A stretch of 64,000 nt of DNA, taken from Bacteroidales bacterium (GTDB lineage Bacteria > Bacteroidota > Bacteroidia > Bacteroidales > WCHB1-69). The position numbers were made by a program, and so were the translations under genes. Below, piece after piece: positions 27,240 through 35,191 of this stretch. Under the pieces are notes generated by a model. That model saw only the letters and a program-made list of their open reading frames with translations. It was not told the origin of the DNA and ran no database searches. The stretch is taken from the NCBI GenBank assembly GCA_017535665.1, contig JAFXTS010000013.1, positions 1 through 64,000 of the forward strand. The letters are read 5' to 3'. How positions within the stretch are numbered: position 1 is the stretch's first letter; each line of letters starts with the position of its first letter.

Positions 27240-28213
27240 ACACTTTTGGAGAGAGATTCAGACTGACAGATTTTGGCGAGACCCACGGCAGCTGCATCGG
27301 TGGAGTGCTAGACGGCTGTCCGGCCGGACTTCCTATGGATGTGGATTTTGTGCAGAAAGAGTTAGACAGACGGTCGCTGACCGTTTACAACGATGGGCAT
27401 GGCAATACCCGCCGAGAGCCCGACCACGTTCAGTTTATATCGGGTTTGTATGAAGGCGAGACCACGGGCGCGCCCATTGCTTTTTTGATTGATAATAAAG
27501 ATGTTAAGATTGTTGAAGAGAATAATTTTGTGCTAAAACCCTCTCATGCCTCGTATGTGCTAAAAGAGAAATTCGGTCACTACTGCAACGAGCAGGGCGG
27601 ACGATTTTCTGCCCGTCAGACTGCCTGCCGCGTGGTGGGTGGAGCAATAGCCAAACTATTACTTCAGCATTATCATATTGAAATAAAATCATTTACAAAA
27701 GAAATAGCCAATGCTGGTAACGATGATACTGCCGGCGCGCTCGTGGAGTGCATCATTCGCAATGTGCCGGCAGGATGGGGAGAGCCCACCTACGGCGGAC
27801 TGGATGCCCGTCTCGCTGCCGCCATGCTTTCCATCCCCGCCTGCAAAGGCTTTGAAATCGGCGAAGGCTTCGCTGCCGCCCACATGACCGGCTCGCAATA
27901 TAACGATCTGCAAAACACTGACTTCTCTTTCCGCACCAACCACGATGGAGGCATCCAGGCCGGCATCAGCAACGGACAGGACATCCGCTTCCGCGTAGCC
28001 TTCAAACCCATCCCCTCCCTCCCTATCGACCAAAACACCATTGACTTTCAAGGAAATCCAACCTTATACAAAGGACATTCGCGCAACGACAAATCGGTGG
28101 TTCCCAGAGTGTTGCCCGTGGTAGAAGCCATGGCCGCACTCGTCATCGCAGACGCGATGCTCCTTCATTTTCCTAACTTAAAATCAGAAAAATGTTCAAA
28201 ACACCTATTTTAG
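27236..28213 (+). CDS. aroC: Divergent chorismate synthase homologue
   Basis: Chorismate synthase makes chorismate from EPSP with reduced FMN. This 325-residue homologue keeps the overall family layout (MNTFGERFRLTDFGETHG, EPDHVQFISGLYEG, SARQTACRVVGGAIAK, GGIQAGISNGQDIRFRVAFKP, VVPRVLPVVEAM). It departs at near-invariant sites. SHG is THG; RRRPG is replaced by RRSLTV; RPxHAD is KPSHAS (101-106). GGGRSSARET is QGGRFSARQT (120-129), and RHDPC is RNDKS (283-287). It is about 30 residues shorter than usual. It overlaps the LptA-like gene by 4 bp and the next gene by 22 bp; no other aro gene is near. It could be a degenerate or repurposed paralogue. Confidence 0.8.
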   Translation: MNTFGERFRLTDFGETHGSCIGGVLDGCPAGLPMDVDFVQKELDRRSLTVYNDGHGNTRREPDHVQFISGLYEGETTGAPIAFLIDNKDVKIVEENNFVLKPSHASYVLKEKFGHYCNEQGGRFSARQTACRVVGGAIAKLLLQHYHIEIKSFTKEIANAGNDDTAGALVECIIRNVPAGWGEPTYGGLDARLAAAMLSIPACKGFEIGEGFAAAHMTGSQYNDLQNTDFSFRTNHDGGIQAGISNGQDIRFRVAFKPIPSLPIDQNTIDFQGNPTLYKGHSRNDKSVVPRVLPVVEAMAALVIADAMLLHFPNLKSEKCSKHLF

Positions 28214-29088
28214 TTATCGCCTACGACCGCGTGGAATATACCCACGACCTTTTCACCGTACTACATGGCCTCCAGCCCGAAAAACTGTACGTTTCAGTTG
28301 ACGGGGCTGCTCCCGACGACCGCGTGGACTATCGCAAAACCCTTGAGGTACAATGCGTTTTCGCCTGCGAATGGCCCTGCGAATTGCATACCAATTTCAA
28401 TGCGAAACATCTCGGCAAATCGAAACATGTGGTGAGCGCCATCAACTGGTTCTTCGAGAACGAAAGTGAGGGCATCATCCTCTTCGACGACACCATCCCC
28501 CATCCTGACTTCTTCCCCTACTGCGAAGAACTGTTGGAGAAATACCGTGACAACCAGAAAATTGGCCACATTGGAGGATGTAACATTCTGAAAAAGAAGT
28601 CAGTAGAATCATCCTACTATTTTTCCGCCTATCCTACTGTATGGGGGTTTGCCACCTGGCGCGACCGCTGGCAGGGTTTCGACATCAACATGAAAGAGGT
28701 CTCCGTATCAGACTTCACCGATATTCTGTCACCCTTTACGGTGAAAAGAGATGTGCCCAACTTCTGGATGCGCCGCTACAAACTCATCACCCAATACCCC
28801 GATATTGACATCTGGGAATATCAGTATTTCATTCATTTGTGGAAAAAACAGTGTTTCAGCATCATTCCCGACACCAACCTCATCGAAAACAGAGGTTTTT
28901 CCTCCAAGAGCAAAAGAAAGCTCCGCCGCCTGAACCGGCCTACCCTTCCCATTCTCCCTATCGTACACAACACAGAATTTGTGCAGAATGAATACGCTGA
29001 CCGATACATCTTCAGACGTTATTTCCGTAAGGATAAACTAACCTTCCTGCGCCGCTGGATTGAGGAAAACATCCTCATCAATGACTAA
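28192..29088 (+). CDS. HlpA-like/GT13-type glycosyltransferase
   Basis: This 298-residue nucleotide-diphospho-sugar transferase is of the GT-A fold. It opens with PILVIAYDRVEYTHDLFTVL, then KLYVSVDGA and LGKSKHVVSAINWFF. The segment IILFDDTIPHPDFFPYCEELLEKY contains the metal-binding site. Most relatives have EDD there; this one has Phe98-Asp99-Asp100. SAYPTVWGFATWRDRW is typical of the family. The acceptor is unknown. It overlaps aroC by 22 bp and follows the LptA-like gene in the same run, so a role in LPS or surface glycan assembly is plausible. Confidence 0.78.
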   Translation: MFKTPILVIAYDRVEYTHDLFTVLHGLQPEKLYVSVDGAAPDDRVDYRKTLEVQCVFACEWPCELHTNFNAKHLGKSKHVVSAINWFFENESEGIILFDDTIPHPDFFPYCEELLEKYRDNQKIGHIGGCNILKKKSVESSYYFSAYPTVWGFATWRDRWQGFDINMKEVSVSDFTDILSPFTVKRDVPNFWMRRYKLITQYPDIDIWEYQYFIHLWKKQCFSIIPDTNLIENRGFSSKSKRKLRRLNRPTLPILPIVHNTEFVQNEYADRYIFRRYFRKDKLTFLRRWIEENILIND

Positions 29089-29113
29089 AACAAATTTTAT
29101 AAAAAATTGAGAC

Positions 29114-29524
29114 ATGAAACCTTACGAACACGTGGTAAAATACTATGAGTGCGACAAGATGGGAATTGTGCATCACTCTAATTACGTGCGGTTTATGGAA
29201 GAAGCACGCGTAGATTGGATGGACCAGCTCGGCTACGGATTCGACCAACTGGAGGCAGAAGGCGTGGTGTCGCCAGTGGTGGCCATCAGTTGCAATTATA
29301 AAACTCCCACGAAATTCAAGGATGTGATTTTCATAGAGGTGAAAATTGCAGAGATGAGTGCCTTGAAGATTAGTTTTGCCTACACGATGAAAACGGATGG
29401 GAAGTTGGTCTGCCAAGCCTCCAGCACGCACTGTTTTTTAGAGAACGGACGACCGGTAGCCTTGGAACAGCGTTTCCCTGAATTATACCAGAAAATCAAA
29501 GCATTAGGGGAGTTGCCCCAGTAA
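29114..29524 (+). CDS. Acyl-CoA thioesterase, YbgC/FadM type
   Basis: This 136-residue hot-dog-fold protein of the 4-hydroxybenzoyl-CoA thioesterase family hydrolyses acyl-CoA thioesters. The catalytic region YYECDKMGIVHHSNYVRFMEEAR (10-32) contains Asp14, equivalent to the nucleophile/base of 4HBT enzymes. The length is normal. It begins 25 bp after the glycosyltransferase and ends 4 bp before the 3' end of convergent alaS. The acyl chain specificity cannot be read from the sequence. Confidence 0.88.
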   Translation: MKPYEHVVKYYECDKMGIVHHSNYVRFMEEARVDWMDQLGYGFDQLEAEGVVSPVVAISCNYKTPTKFKDVIFIEVKIAEMSALKISFAYTMKTDGKLVCQASSTHCFLENGRPVALEQRFPELYQKIKALGELPQ

Positions 29525-29528
29525 TCTA

Positions 29529-32141
29529 CTACCCTTCAGTCACCACGGCCACCACCTTGTCCACGGCGGCTTGGATGCCGTCGCAGTTCTTGCCGCCGGC
29601 CTGAGCCAACGAGGGCTGTCCGCCGCCGCCACCCTGTATCAGAGCTGCAGCCTCCCGCACCAGCTTGCCCGCCTGTAACCCGCTGGCTACGAGGTCGTCA
29701 GACAACGCCACCGTGAGATTCGGCTTGCCGCCCTCCACCGTGCCGAAAACTACCAACAGTTTCTCGGCAGCCGTACGCAACTGGTACGCAATCTGTTTCA
29801 AACTGTCGGCATCCATCTCCAGCACGCCAGAGATAACCTTGAAACCGTTGATTTCCACTGCTTTGTCTTTCATGGCAGCAGCCGTAGCAGCAATCTTCTC
29901 CTGCTTGAAGGCCTCCAAGGTCTTCTTCATGGCAGCATTCTCAGCAGCCAAACGACTCACCGACTGCTCCAAGTTATCGGTGTTGAGCTGTGCCTTCAAA
30001 TTATTATGAATGGTGATGAAACCGTTGACATACTCCTCAGCATACTTTCCCGTGATGGCCTCGATACGACGCACACCAGCAGCGATGGCGCTTTCAGAAA
30101 TAATCTTCACCAAGCCGATATTGCCTGTAGCCGAAGTGTGCGTACCGCCGCAAAACTCGATAGAGTCGCCAAACTGGATGACGCGCACCCTGTCGCCATA
30201 CTTCTCGCCAAACAGCGCCATTGCTCCCAACTTCTTCGCCTCCTCAATCGGCATGGAACGGCGTTCATTCAGCTGTAAGTTCTTGCGTACCAAGTCGTTC
30301 ACCATCTTCTCCACCTGCTGGATCTCATCATCGCTCATCTTGGCGAAATGCGAGAAGTCGAAACGCAAACGGTCGGGAGCGACGAGCGAGCCCTTCTGTT
30401 CCACATGCGTGCCCAAGACATGGCGTAACGCAAAGTGAATCAAGTGCGTAGCTGAGTGGTTGTTCTGCGTGGTCTGCCGCAAATCCTCGTTAACGGTAGC
30501 GGTGAACGTACCTGTCAGGTTCTCTGGCAGAGATGTGGAGATATGTACCCACAAGTTGTTCTCCTTGATGGTATTATCAATTTTAATTTTCTCATTAATA
30601 TTCTGTAAAATGCCGCTGTCGCCCAACTGACCGCCCGACTCGGCATAGAACGGGCTCTTATCAAGCACAATCTGGAAAAGGCTCTTGCCTTTGGTTTTTA
30701 TTTTTCTGTATTTCAAAATCTTGCATTCACAAGAAAGAGTATCGTAACCGACAAATTCGGTCGGGTGGATGTCGCTGGAAAGCTCCACCCAGTCTTCGGT
30801 CTCCACAGCAGCGGCGGCACGCGAACGGGCTTTCTGCTCGGCCAATCCCTTCTGGAAACCTTCCATATCCACCAGCAGTCCCTTTTCGGAAGCCAGCAGT
30901 TGGGTAAGGTCTATCGGGAAGCCGTAAGTGTCGAAGAGCTCGAAAGCGAAGTCACCGGCCACGGGCTTGCCAGCTGCCAGCTTAGAGCAATAGTTCTCAA
31001 ACTTGACGATGCCCGACTCAAGGGTTTTGAGGAAGGAGGTCTCTTCTTCAGCGATAACCTTCTCTATCAAAACCTGTTGCGCTTTCAGTTCGGGAAATTG
31101 ACCGCCCATCTGCGCCACAAGGTCTTTGACCAAGGTGTTGATGAACGGCTGGTTAAAGCCAAGGAAAGTGTAGCCGTAACGGATGGCGCGACGCAGAATG
31201 CGGCGAATGACATAGCCCGCACCCGTATTCGACGGCAGCTGCCCGTCGGCGATGGCGAAGCTGACAGCACGGAGATGGTCGGCCACTACGCGGAGCGCAA
31301 TGTCGGTCTGGTGGTCGTCACCGTACTTTTTGTTGGAAAGCTGAGCCAGTTTCTGAATCAGAGGCTGGAACACGTCGGTGTCGTAATTCGATTTCTTGCC
31401 TTGAACAGCCATGCAGAGGCGCTCGAAACCCATGCCGGTATCAACGTGCTTGGCGGCCAGCGACACCAGCTCGCCAGATGCCAGACGGTTGAACTGCATG
31501 AAAACGAGGTTCCAGATTTCAATCACCAACGGATTATCCTTGTTAATGAGGGCTACGGCATTGATTTTCTGACGCTCGTCGTCATCGCGGAGGTCGATGT
31601 GGATTTCGGAGCAAGGGCCGCACGGACCGGTGTCTCCCATCTCCCAGAAGTTGTCCTTTTTGTTGCCATAAAGGATACGGTCTTCTGGCAAAAATCTCAT
31701 CCACAGTTGCTTGGCTTCCTCGTCGGCTTCGGTCTTGTCCTTTTCATCGCCGCCGAAAACCGTGGCATAGAGGCGGTCTTTGTCCAGCTTCACCACCTCG
31801 GTCAGAAACTCCCAAGCGTAGGCGATAGCATCGGCCTTGAAGTAGTCGCCGAACGACCAATTGCCAAGCATCTCGAACATGGTGTGGTGGTAAGTGTCTT
31901 TACCAACCTCCTCTAAATCATTATGTTTACCTGAAACACGAAGACATTTTTGCGAATCAGCAGCGCGGGGAAATTTCCGCGGCACATTGCCCAAAAAGAT
32001 ATCCTTGAACTGGTTCATCCCTGCGTTGGTGAACATCAGGGTAGGGTCGTTCTTGATGACCATCGGAGCTGATGGTACAATCGTATGTTCTTTTGAAGCA
32101 AAATAATCCAAAAATGCCTTACGTATCTCGTTACTATTCAT
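29529..32141 (-). CDS. alaS: Alanyl-tRNA synthetase
   Basis: AlaRS charges tRNA-Ala and edits mis-acylated Ser and Gly. At 870 residues it is full length. It starts MNSNEIRKAFLDYFASKEHTIVPSAPMV and has the class II catalytic core with MFEMLGNWSFGDYFK and GFERLCMAVQGK. The editing domain contains HSATHLIHFAL and the zinc-site FCGGTHTSATGNIG. The C-terminal C-Ala domain ends with the Gly-rich QGGGGGQPSLAQAGG. It lies 64 bp downstream of recJ on the same strand, with a -7 box in the gap. Confidence 0.97.
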   Translation of the reverse strand: MNSNEIRKAFLDYFASKEHTIVPSAPMVIKNDPTLMFTNAGMNQFKDIFLGNVPRKFPRAADSQKCLRVSGKHNDLEEVGKDTYHHTMFEMLGNWSFGDYFKADAIAYAWEFLTEVVKLDKDRLYATVFGGDEKDKTEADEEAKQLWMRFLPEDRILYGNKKDNFWEMGDTGPCGPCSEIHIDLRDDDERQKINAVALINKDNPLVIEIWNLVFMQFNRLASGELVSLAAKHVDTGMGFERLCMAVQGKKSNYDTDVFQPLIQKLAQLSNKKYGDDHQTDIALRVVADHLRAVSFAIADGQLPSNTGAGYVIRRILRRAIRYGYTFLGFNQPFINTLVKDLVAQMGGQFPELKAQQVLIEKVIAEEETSFLKTLESGIVKFENYCSKLAAGKPVAGDFAFELFDTYGFPIDLTQLLASEKGLLVDMEGFQKGLAEQKARSRAAAAVETEDWVELSSDIHPTEFVGYDTLSCECKILKYRKIKTKGKSLFQIVLDKSPFYAESGGQLGDSGILQNINEKIKIDNTIKENNLWVHISTSLPENLTGTFTATVNEDLRQTTQNNHSATHLIHFALRHVLGTHVEQKGSLVAPDRLRFDFSHFAKMSDDEIQQVEKMVNDLVRKNLQLNERRSMPIEEAKKLGAMALFGEKYGDRVRVIQFGDSIEFCGGTHTSATGNIGLVKIISESAIAAGVRRIEAITGKYAEEYVNGFITIHNNLKAQLNTDNLEQSVSRLAAENAAMKKTLEAFKQEKIAATAAAMKDKAVEINGFKVISGVLEMDADSLKQIAYQLRTAAEKLLVVFGTVEGGKPNLTVALSDDLVASGLQAGKLVREAAALIQGGGGGQPSLAQAGGKNCDGIQAAVDKVVAVVTEG

Positions 32142-32179
32142 AGTGTTACGAAAATTTAATAATCAATGAAAAACGGATG

Positions 32180-32187
32180 CAAAGTTA
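32180..32187 (-). promoter_or_regulatory. -7 box upstream of alaS
   Basis: TAACTTTG followed by C on the minus strand sits 38 bp before the alaS start, in the recJ-alaS gap. No TTTG is found at the -33 distance, so strength is uncertain. Confidence 0.45.
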
Positions 32188-32205
32188 CAACTTTTTTCTT
32201 TGCAG

Positions 32206-33972
32206 TTAGTCGCTGCACTTAATGTCCTTCACATTCAGCTGGATGGAAGTCACGTTGTTCCATGTGTTCTCCTCCACATGGTACAGCATGTCGAAGTCCT
32301 CACCGGAGGTCACCTTGTCAAAATTTTCTTTCTGGTTGAAGGCGATGGCATCGATGGGACGGCAGTATTTGTTGCGGTAGCAGACGCGCATCTTGATGTG
32401 CTTCTCGCCCACGATACGGGCGTTGCCCTCCTCCACGAGGCGGCGCGACAGGAACACGGGCGCCATGTTGCCCGGACCAAACGGGGCGAACCGCTTGAGG
32501 TTCTCCATGAAACGGGAGGTGATGTCGGTGAGATCCAACTCCATATCCACGTCGATTTCAGGAATGAGGGCGGCCTCATCTTGGATTTGTTCGGAGACGA
32601 ACTGCTCGAATTTGTCGATGAAGGCCTGCAGGTTCTCCTCTTTCAGCGAGAGGCCCGCGGCGTAGTTGTGACCGCCGAAATGCTCCAGCAAATCAGCGCA
32701 ATAGTCAATGCCGTTATAGATGTTGAACTCCTTGATGGAGCGGGCTGAGCCGGTGATAAGTCCGTCGGTGGACTTGGTGAGGATGATGGTGGGGCGATAG
32801 AACTCCTCCACGATGCGGGAGGCCACAATCCCGATGATACCCTTGTTCCAAGTGGGGTTGTAGAGCACGATGCTCTTGCGGTCGCGGTAATCGTCGTTGG
32901 AGAGGATCTCGTTGACGGCCTCGCTGGTGGCCTTCTTGTCGAGGTCGCGGCGGGTGTCGTTGTGCGAGTTGATGTTCTTGCCGATCTCCATCGACTTGTC
33001 TTCATCGTCGCAAATCAGCAGTTTCACCGACTCGCGGCCGGTGTTGATGCGTCCGGCAGCATTGATACGGGGGCCCACGTTGAATACGAGGTCGGTGATG
33101 GAGATGACGCGGTTGAAGATGGTCTGCTCGCTTGGCGGGTAGTGAATCTTGATGCCCGACTGCTCGATGATGGACTTGATGCCAACACGCGGGAATCGGT
33201 TGATGATGATGAGGCCGAAATAGGCGAGAATGCGGTTTTCACCGGTGATGGCCACGATGTCGGAAGCAATGGAGATGGCCACCAAATCGAGTTTGGAGAG
33301 CCACAGCTGGTCGGGCAGGTTAAATTTCTTGCAGTAGCCCTGGATGAGTTTGAAGCCCACGCCGCAACCAGAAAGTTCCTTGTACGGGTAAGGACAGCCG
33401 CTACGTTTGGGGTCAAGTACCGCCACCGCGTCGGGCAGTTCGTCGCCCTCGAGGTGATGGTCGCAGATGATGACGTCGATGCCGTAGCTGTTGGCAAATG
33501 CCACCTTGTCGTTGGCCTTGATGCCACAGTCGAGCGAAATCAGCAGGGTGAAATCGTTGGCGTGGCAATATTCAATGCCCTGGTCGGAAATACCGTAACC
33601 CTCTAAGTATCTGTCTGGTATATAGTATTCGATGTAGTTTTTATAATCGGCTCCAATAATTTCTTTCAAGAAAGAATAGACGAGTGCGACCGCAGAAGTG
33701 CCGTCGACGTCGTAGTCGCCGTAGATAAGGATTTTCTCGTTATTGATGATGGCGCGGGAGAGGCGGTCAACGGCCTTGTCCATATCCTTCATCAAGAAGG
33801 GGTCGTGCAATTTGGAAATATCTGGGTTGAAAAACAACTCCGCATCCTCCAGCGTGCGGATTCCTCTGCTGATGAGTAGAGAAGCTAAAGGTTTTTCAAT
33901 AGACAAAAGTTTACTGAAGCTCTCCACTTCACTTTCATCGGGGGCAGCATTGAGAATCCATCGTTTTTCCAT
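32206..33972 (-). CDS. recJ: Single-stranded-DNA-specific exonuclease RecJ
   Basis: RecJ degrades single-stranded DNA 5' to 3' in recombination and mismatch repair. The 588-residue protein has the DHH-family motifs GDYDVDGTSA (85-94), DCG (148-150) and CDHHLEGDELPDA with DHH at 171-173. The DHHA1 motif follows as GGHNYAAGLS near residue 445. The C-terminal OB-like domain is present. It has its own promoter and precedes alaS. Confidence 0.95.
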   Translation of the reverse strand: MEKRWILNAAPDESEVESFSKLLSIEKPLASLLISRGIRTLEDAELFFNPDISKLHDPFLMKDMDKAVDRLSRAIINNEKILIYGDYDVDGTSAVALVYSFLKEIIGADYKNYIEYYIPDRYLEGYGISDQGIEYCHANDFTLLISLDCGIKANDKVAFANSYGIDVIICDHHLEGDELPDAVAVLDPKRSGCPYPYKELSGCGVGFKLIQGYCKKFNLPDQLWLSKLDLVAISIASDIVAITGENRILAYFGLIIINRFPRVGIKSIIEQSGIKIHYPPSEQTIFNRVISITDLVFNVGPRINAAGRINTGRESVKLLICDDEDKSMEIGKNINSHNDTRRDLDKKATSEAVNEILSNDDYRDRKSIVLYNPTWNKGIIGIVASRIVEEFYRPTIILTKSTDGLITGSARSIKEFNIYNGIDYCADLLEHFGGHNYAAGLSLKEENLQAFIDKFEQFVSEQIQDEAALIPEIDVDMELDLTDITSRFMENLKRFAPFGPGNMAPVFLSRRLVEEGNARIVGEKHIKMRVCYRNKYCRPIDAIAFNQKENFDKVTSGEDFDMLYHVEENTWNNVTSIQLNVKDIKCSD

Positions 33973-34001
33973 CTTGCAAATCGTTAATTTTTTGGAGGGT
34001 G

Positions 34002-34032
34002 CAAATTTACTATTAATTTTTTGAACTGCAAG
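34002..34032 (-). promoter_or_regulatory. Bacteroidetes-type promoter of recJ
   Basis: On the minus strand CTTG (34032-34029), a 19-bp spacer and TAAATTTG (34009-34002) fit the -33/-7 consensus with one mismatch. It lies 29 bp before the recJ start. Confidence 0.6.
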
Positions 34033-34062
34033 ATGGAATTTTCAATTTTTTGTAAATTTATT

Positions 34063-35073
34063 TCATTCAATATTTACCTCAGGTTCGATGGCGATGCCGA
34101 AGCGGTCGAAGACGGCCTTTTGCACCTTTTTATAAAAGCCACAAATCTCTGATCCTGAAGCATTTCCATAATTCACAATCACCAATGCCTGAAGCGGATA
34201 CACGCCCACATTGCCCTCACGGACGCCCTTCATGCCGGCGAGGTCGATGAGCTGTCCGGCGGCCAACTTCACCTTCCCCTCCCCTGCCGGATAGGAAACC
34301 AGCTGCGGGAGCTGCTCGGCGAGGCGGTCGCGAACGGAAATATCCACCACTGGATTTTTGAAGAAACTGCCGGCACAACCGATCTTCGTAATATCGGGCA
34401 ACTTGGCATCGCGGATGGACTTCACCAGTGCGGCGACATTCTCCAAAGTTAATTCCAACTTTCTGTTTTCCAATTCTTTAGATAATGCTTGATAGGTAAG
34501 CGTAAAGTGCAGAATTTTGGAGAGACGGAAGCGCACGCGGGTGATGAGCACATCGTTTTTCCATTCGGTTTTAAAGATGGAAGAACGATAGCCAAAGGCG
34601 CACTCTTCATTGCGGAGAGCAAATGGTTTTTGTGAAGAGATTCTAAAACCTATCACACTGTCAATCACATCCTTCACCTCCACGCCGTAGGCGCCGATAT
34701 TTTGCACGGGAGAACTTCCCACGCGGCCAGGGATACCAATCAGATTTTCCACCCCATAATAATGGTTTTGAATGCAGAAATCCACAAAGTCGGCCCAATC
34801 GACGCCGGCGGCCACTTCCACCAACGCAGAGTCCGTATCTTCCTCTATCACAGCGATTCCATGGGTACACATCTGCACAATCGTACCATGAAAATCATCG
34901 GTAAAAAGGATGTTGCTGCCACCGCCCAAGACGAGGTATGGTTGGTTAAAGATTCCTTCCTGCCACAGGCGAGGAATTTCATCGTCATTTTCCACCTGCA
35001 CAAATCGGTCGCACAATGCGCTGACCATGAAGGTATTATAAGATTTAAGCTGCTGATTTTGAATATCTTTCAT
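34063..35073 (-). CDS. murB: UDP-N-acetylenolpyruvoylglucosamine reductase MurB (type I)
   Basis: MurB reduces UDP-GlcNAc-enolpyruvate to UDP-MurNAc for peptidoglycan, using FAD and NADPH. The 336-residue protein matches the long type I form. It shows the FAD-binding VLGGGSNILFTDDF and GIPGRVGSSPVQNIGAYGVEV. The catalytic Ser lies in GCAGSFFKNPVV, and AGQLIDLAGMKG is in the C-terminal domain. A TATTTTTG box at 35092-35099 (minus strand) lies 18 bp upstream. The gene is divergent from the S9 peptidase gene. Confidence 0.95.
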   Translation of the reverse strand: MKDIQNQQLKSYNTFMVSALCDRFVQVENDDEIPRLWQEGIFNQPYLVLGGGSNILFTDDFHGTIVQMCTHGIAVIEEDTDSALVEVAAGVDWADFVDFCIQNHYYGVENLIGIPGRVGSSPVQNIGAYGVEVKDVIDSVIGFRISSQKPFALRNEECAFGYRSSIFKTEWKNDVLITRVRFRLSKILHFTLTYQALSKELENRKLELTLENVAALVKSIRDAKLPDITKIGCAGSFFKNPVVDISVRDRLAEQLPQLVSYPAGEGKVKLAAGQLIDLAGMKGVREGNVGVYPLQALVIVNYGNASGSEICGFYKKVQKAVFDRFGIAIEPEVNIE

Positions 35074-35112
35074 AAATCAAATTTGAGTATGCAAAAATAC
35101 GAGGAAAAAATG

Positions 35113-35120
35113 TAAATTTG
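35113..35120 (+). promoter_or_regulatory. -7 box upstream of the S9 peptidase gene
   Basis: TAAATTTG in the murB-peptidase divergent gap is a fair -7 match. The nearest TTTG (35082-35085) is 27 bp away, longer than the usual spacer, so this is tentative. Confidence 0.4.
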
Positions 35121-35191
35121 CCGTTTGAAAGCAAAATCCGCTTTTCATTAATTAAATTATTAAAAATCAAATTATTACATAATAAAATCTT

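Noticed and set aside
30765-31916. Long plus-strand ORF (383 codons) opposite alaS
   Set aside because: It mirrors the codons of alaS, has no family signature and no promoter; alaS motifs on the minus strand are unambiguous.
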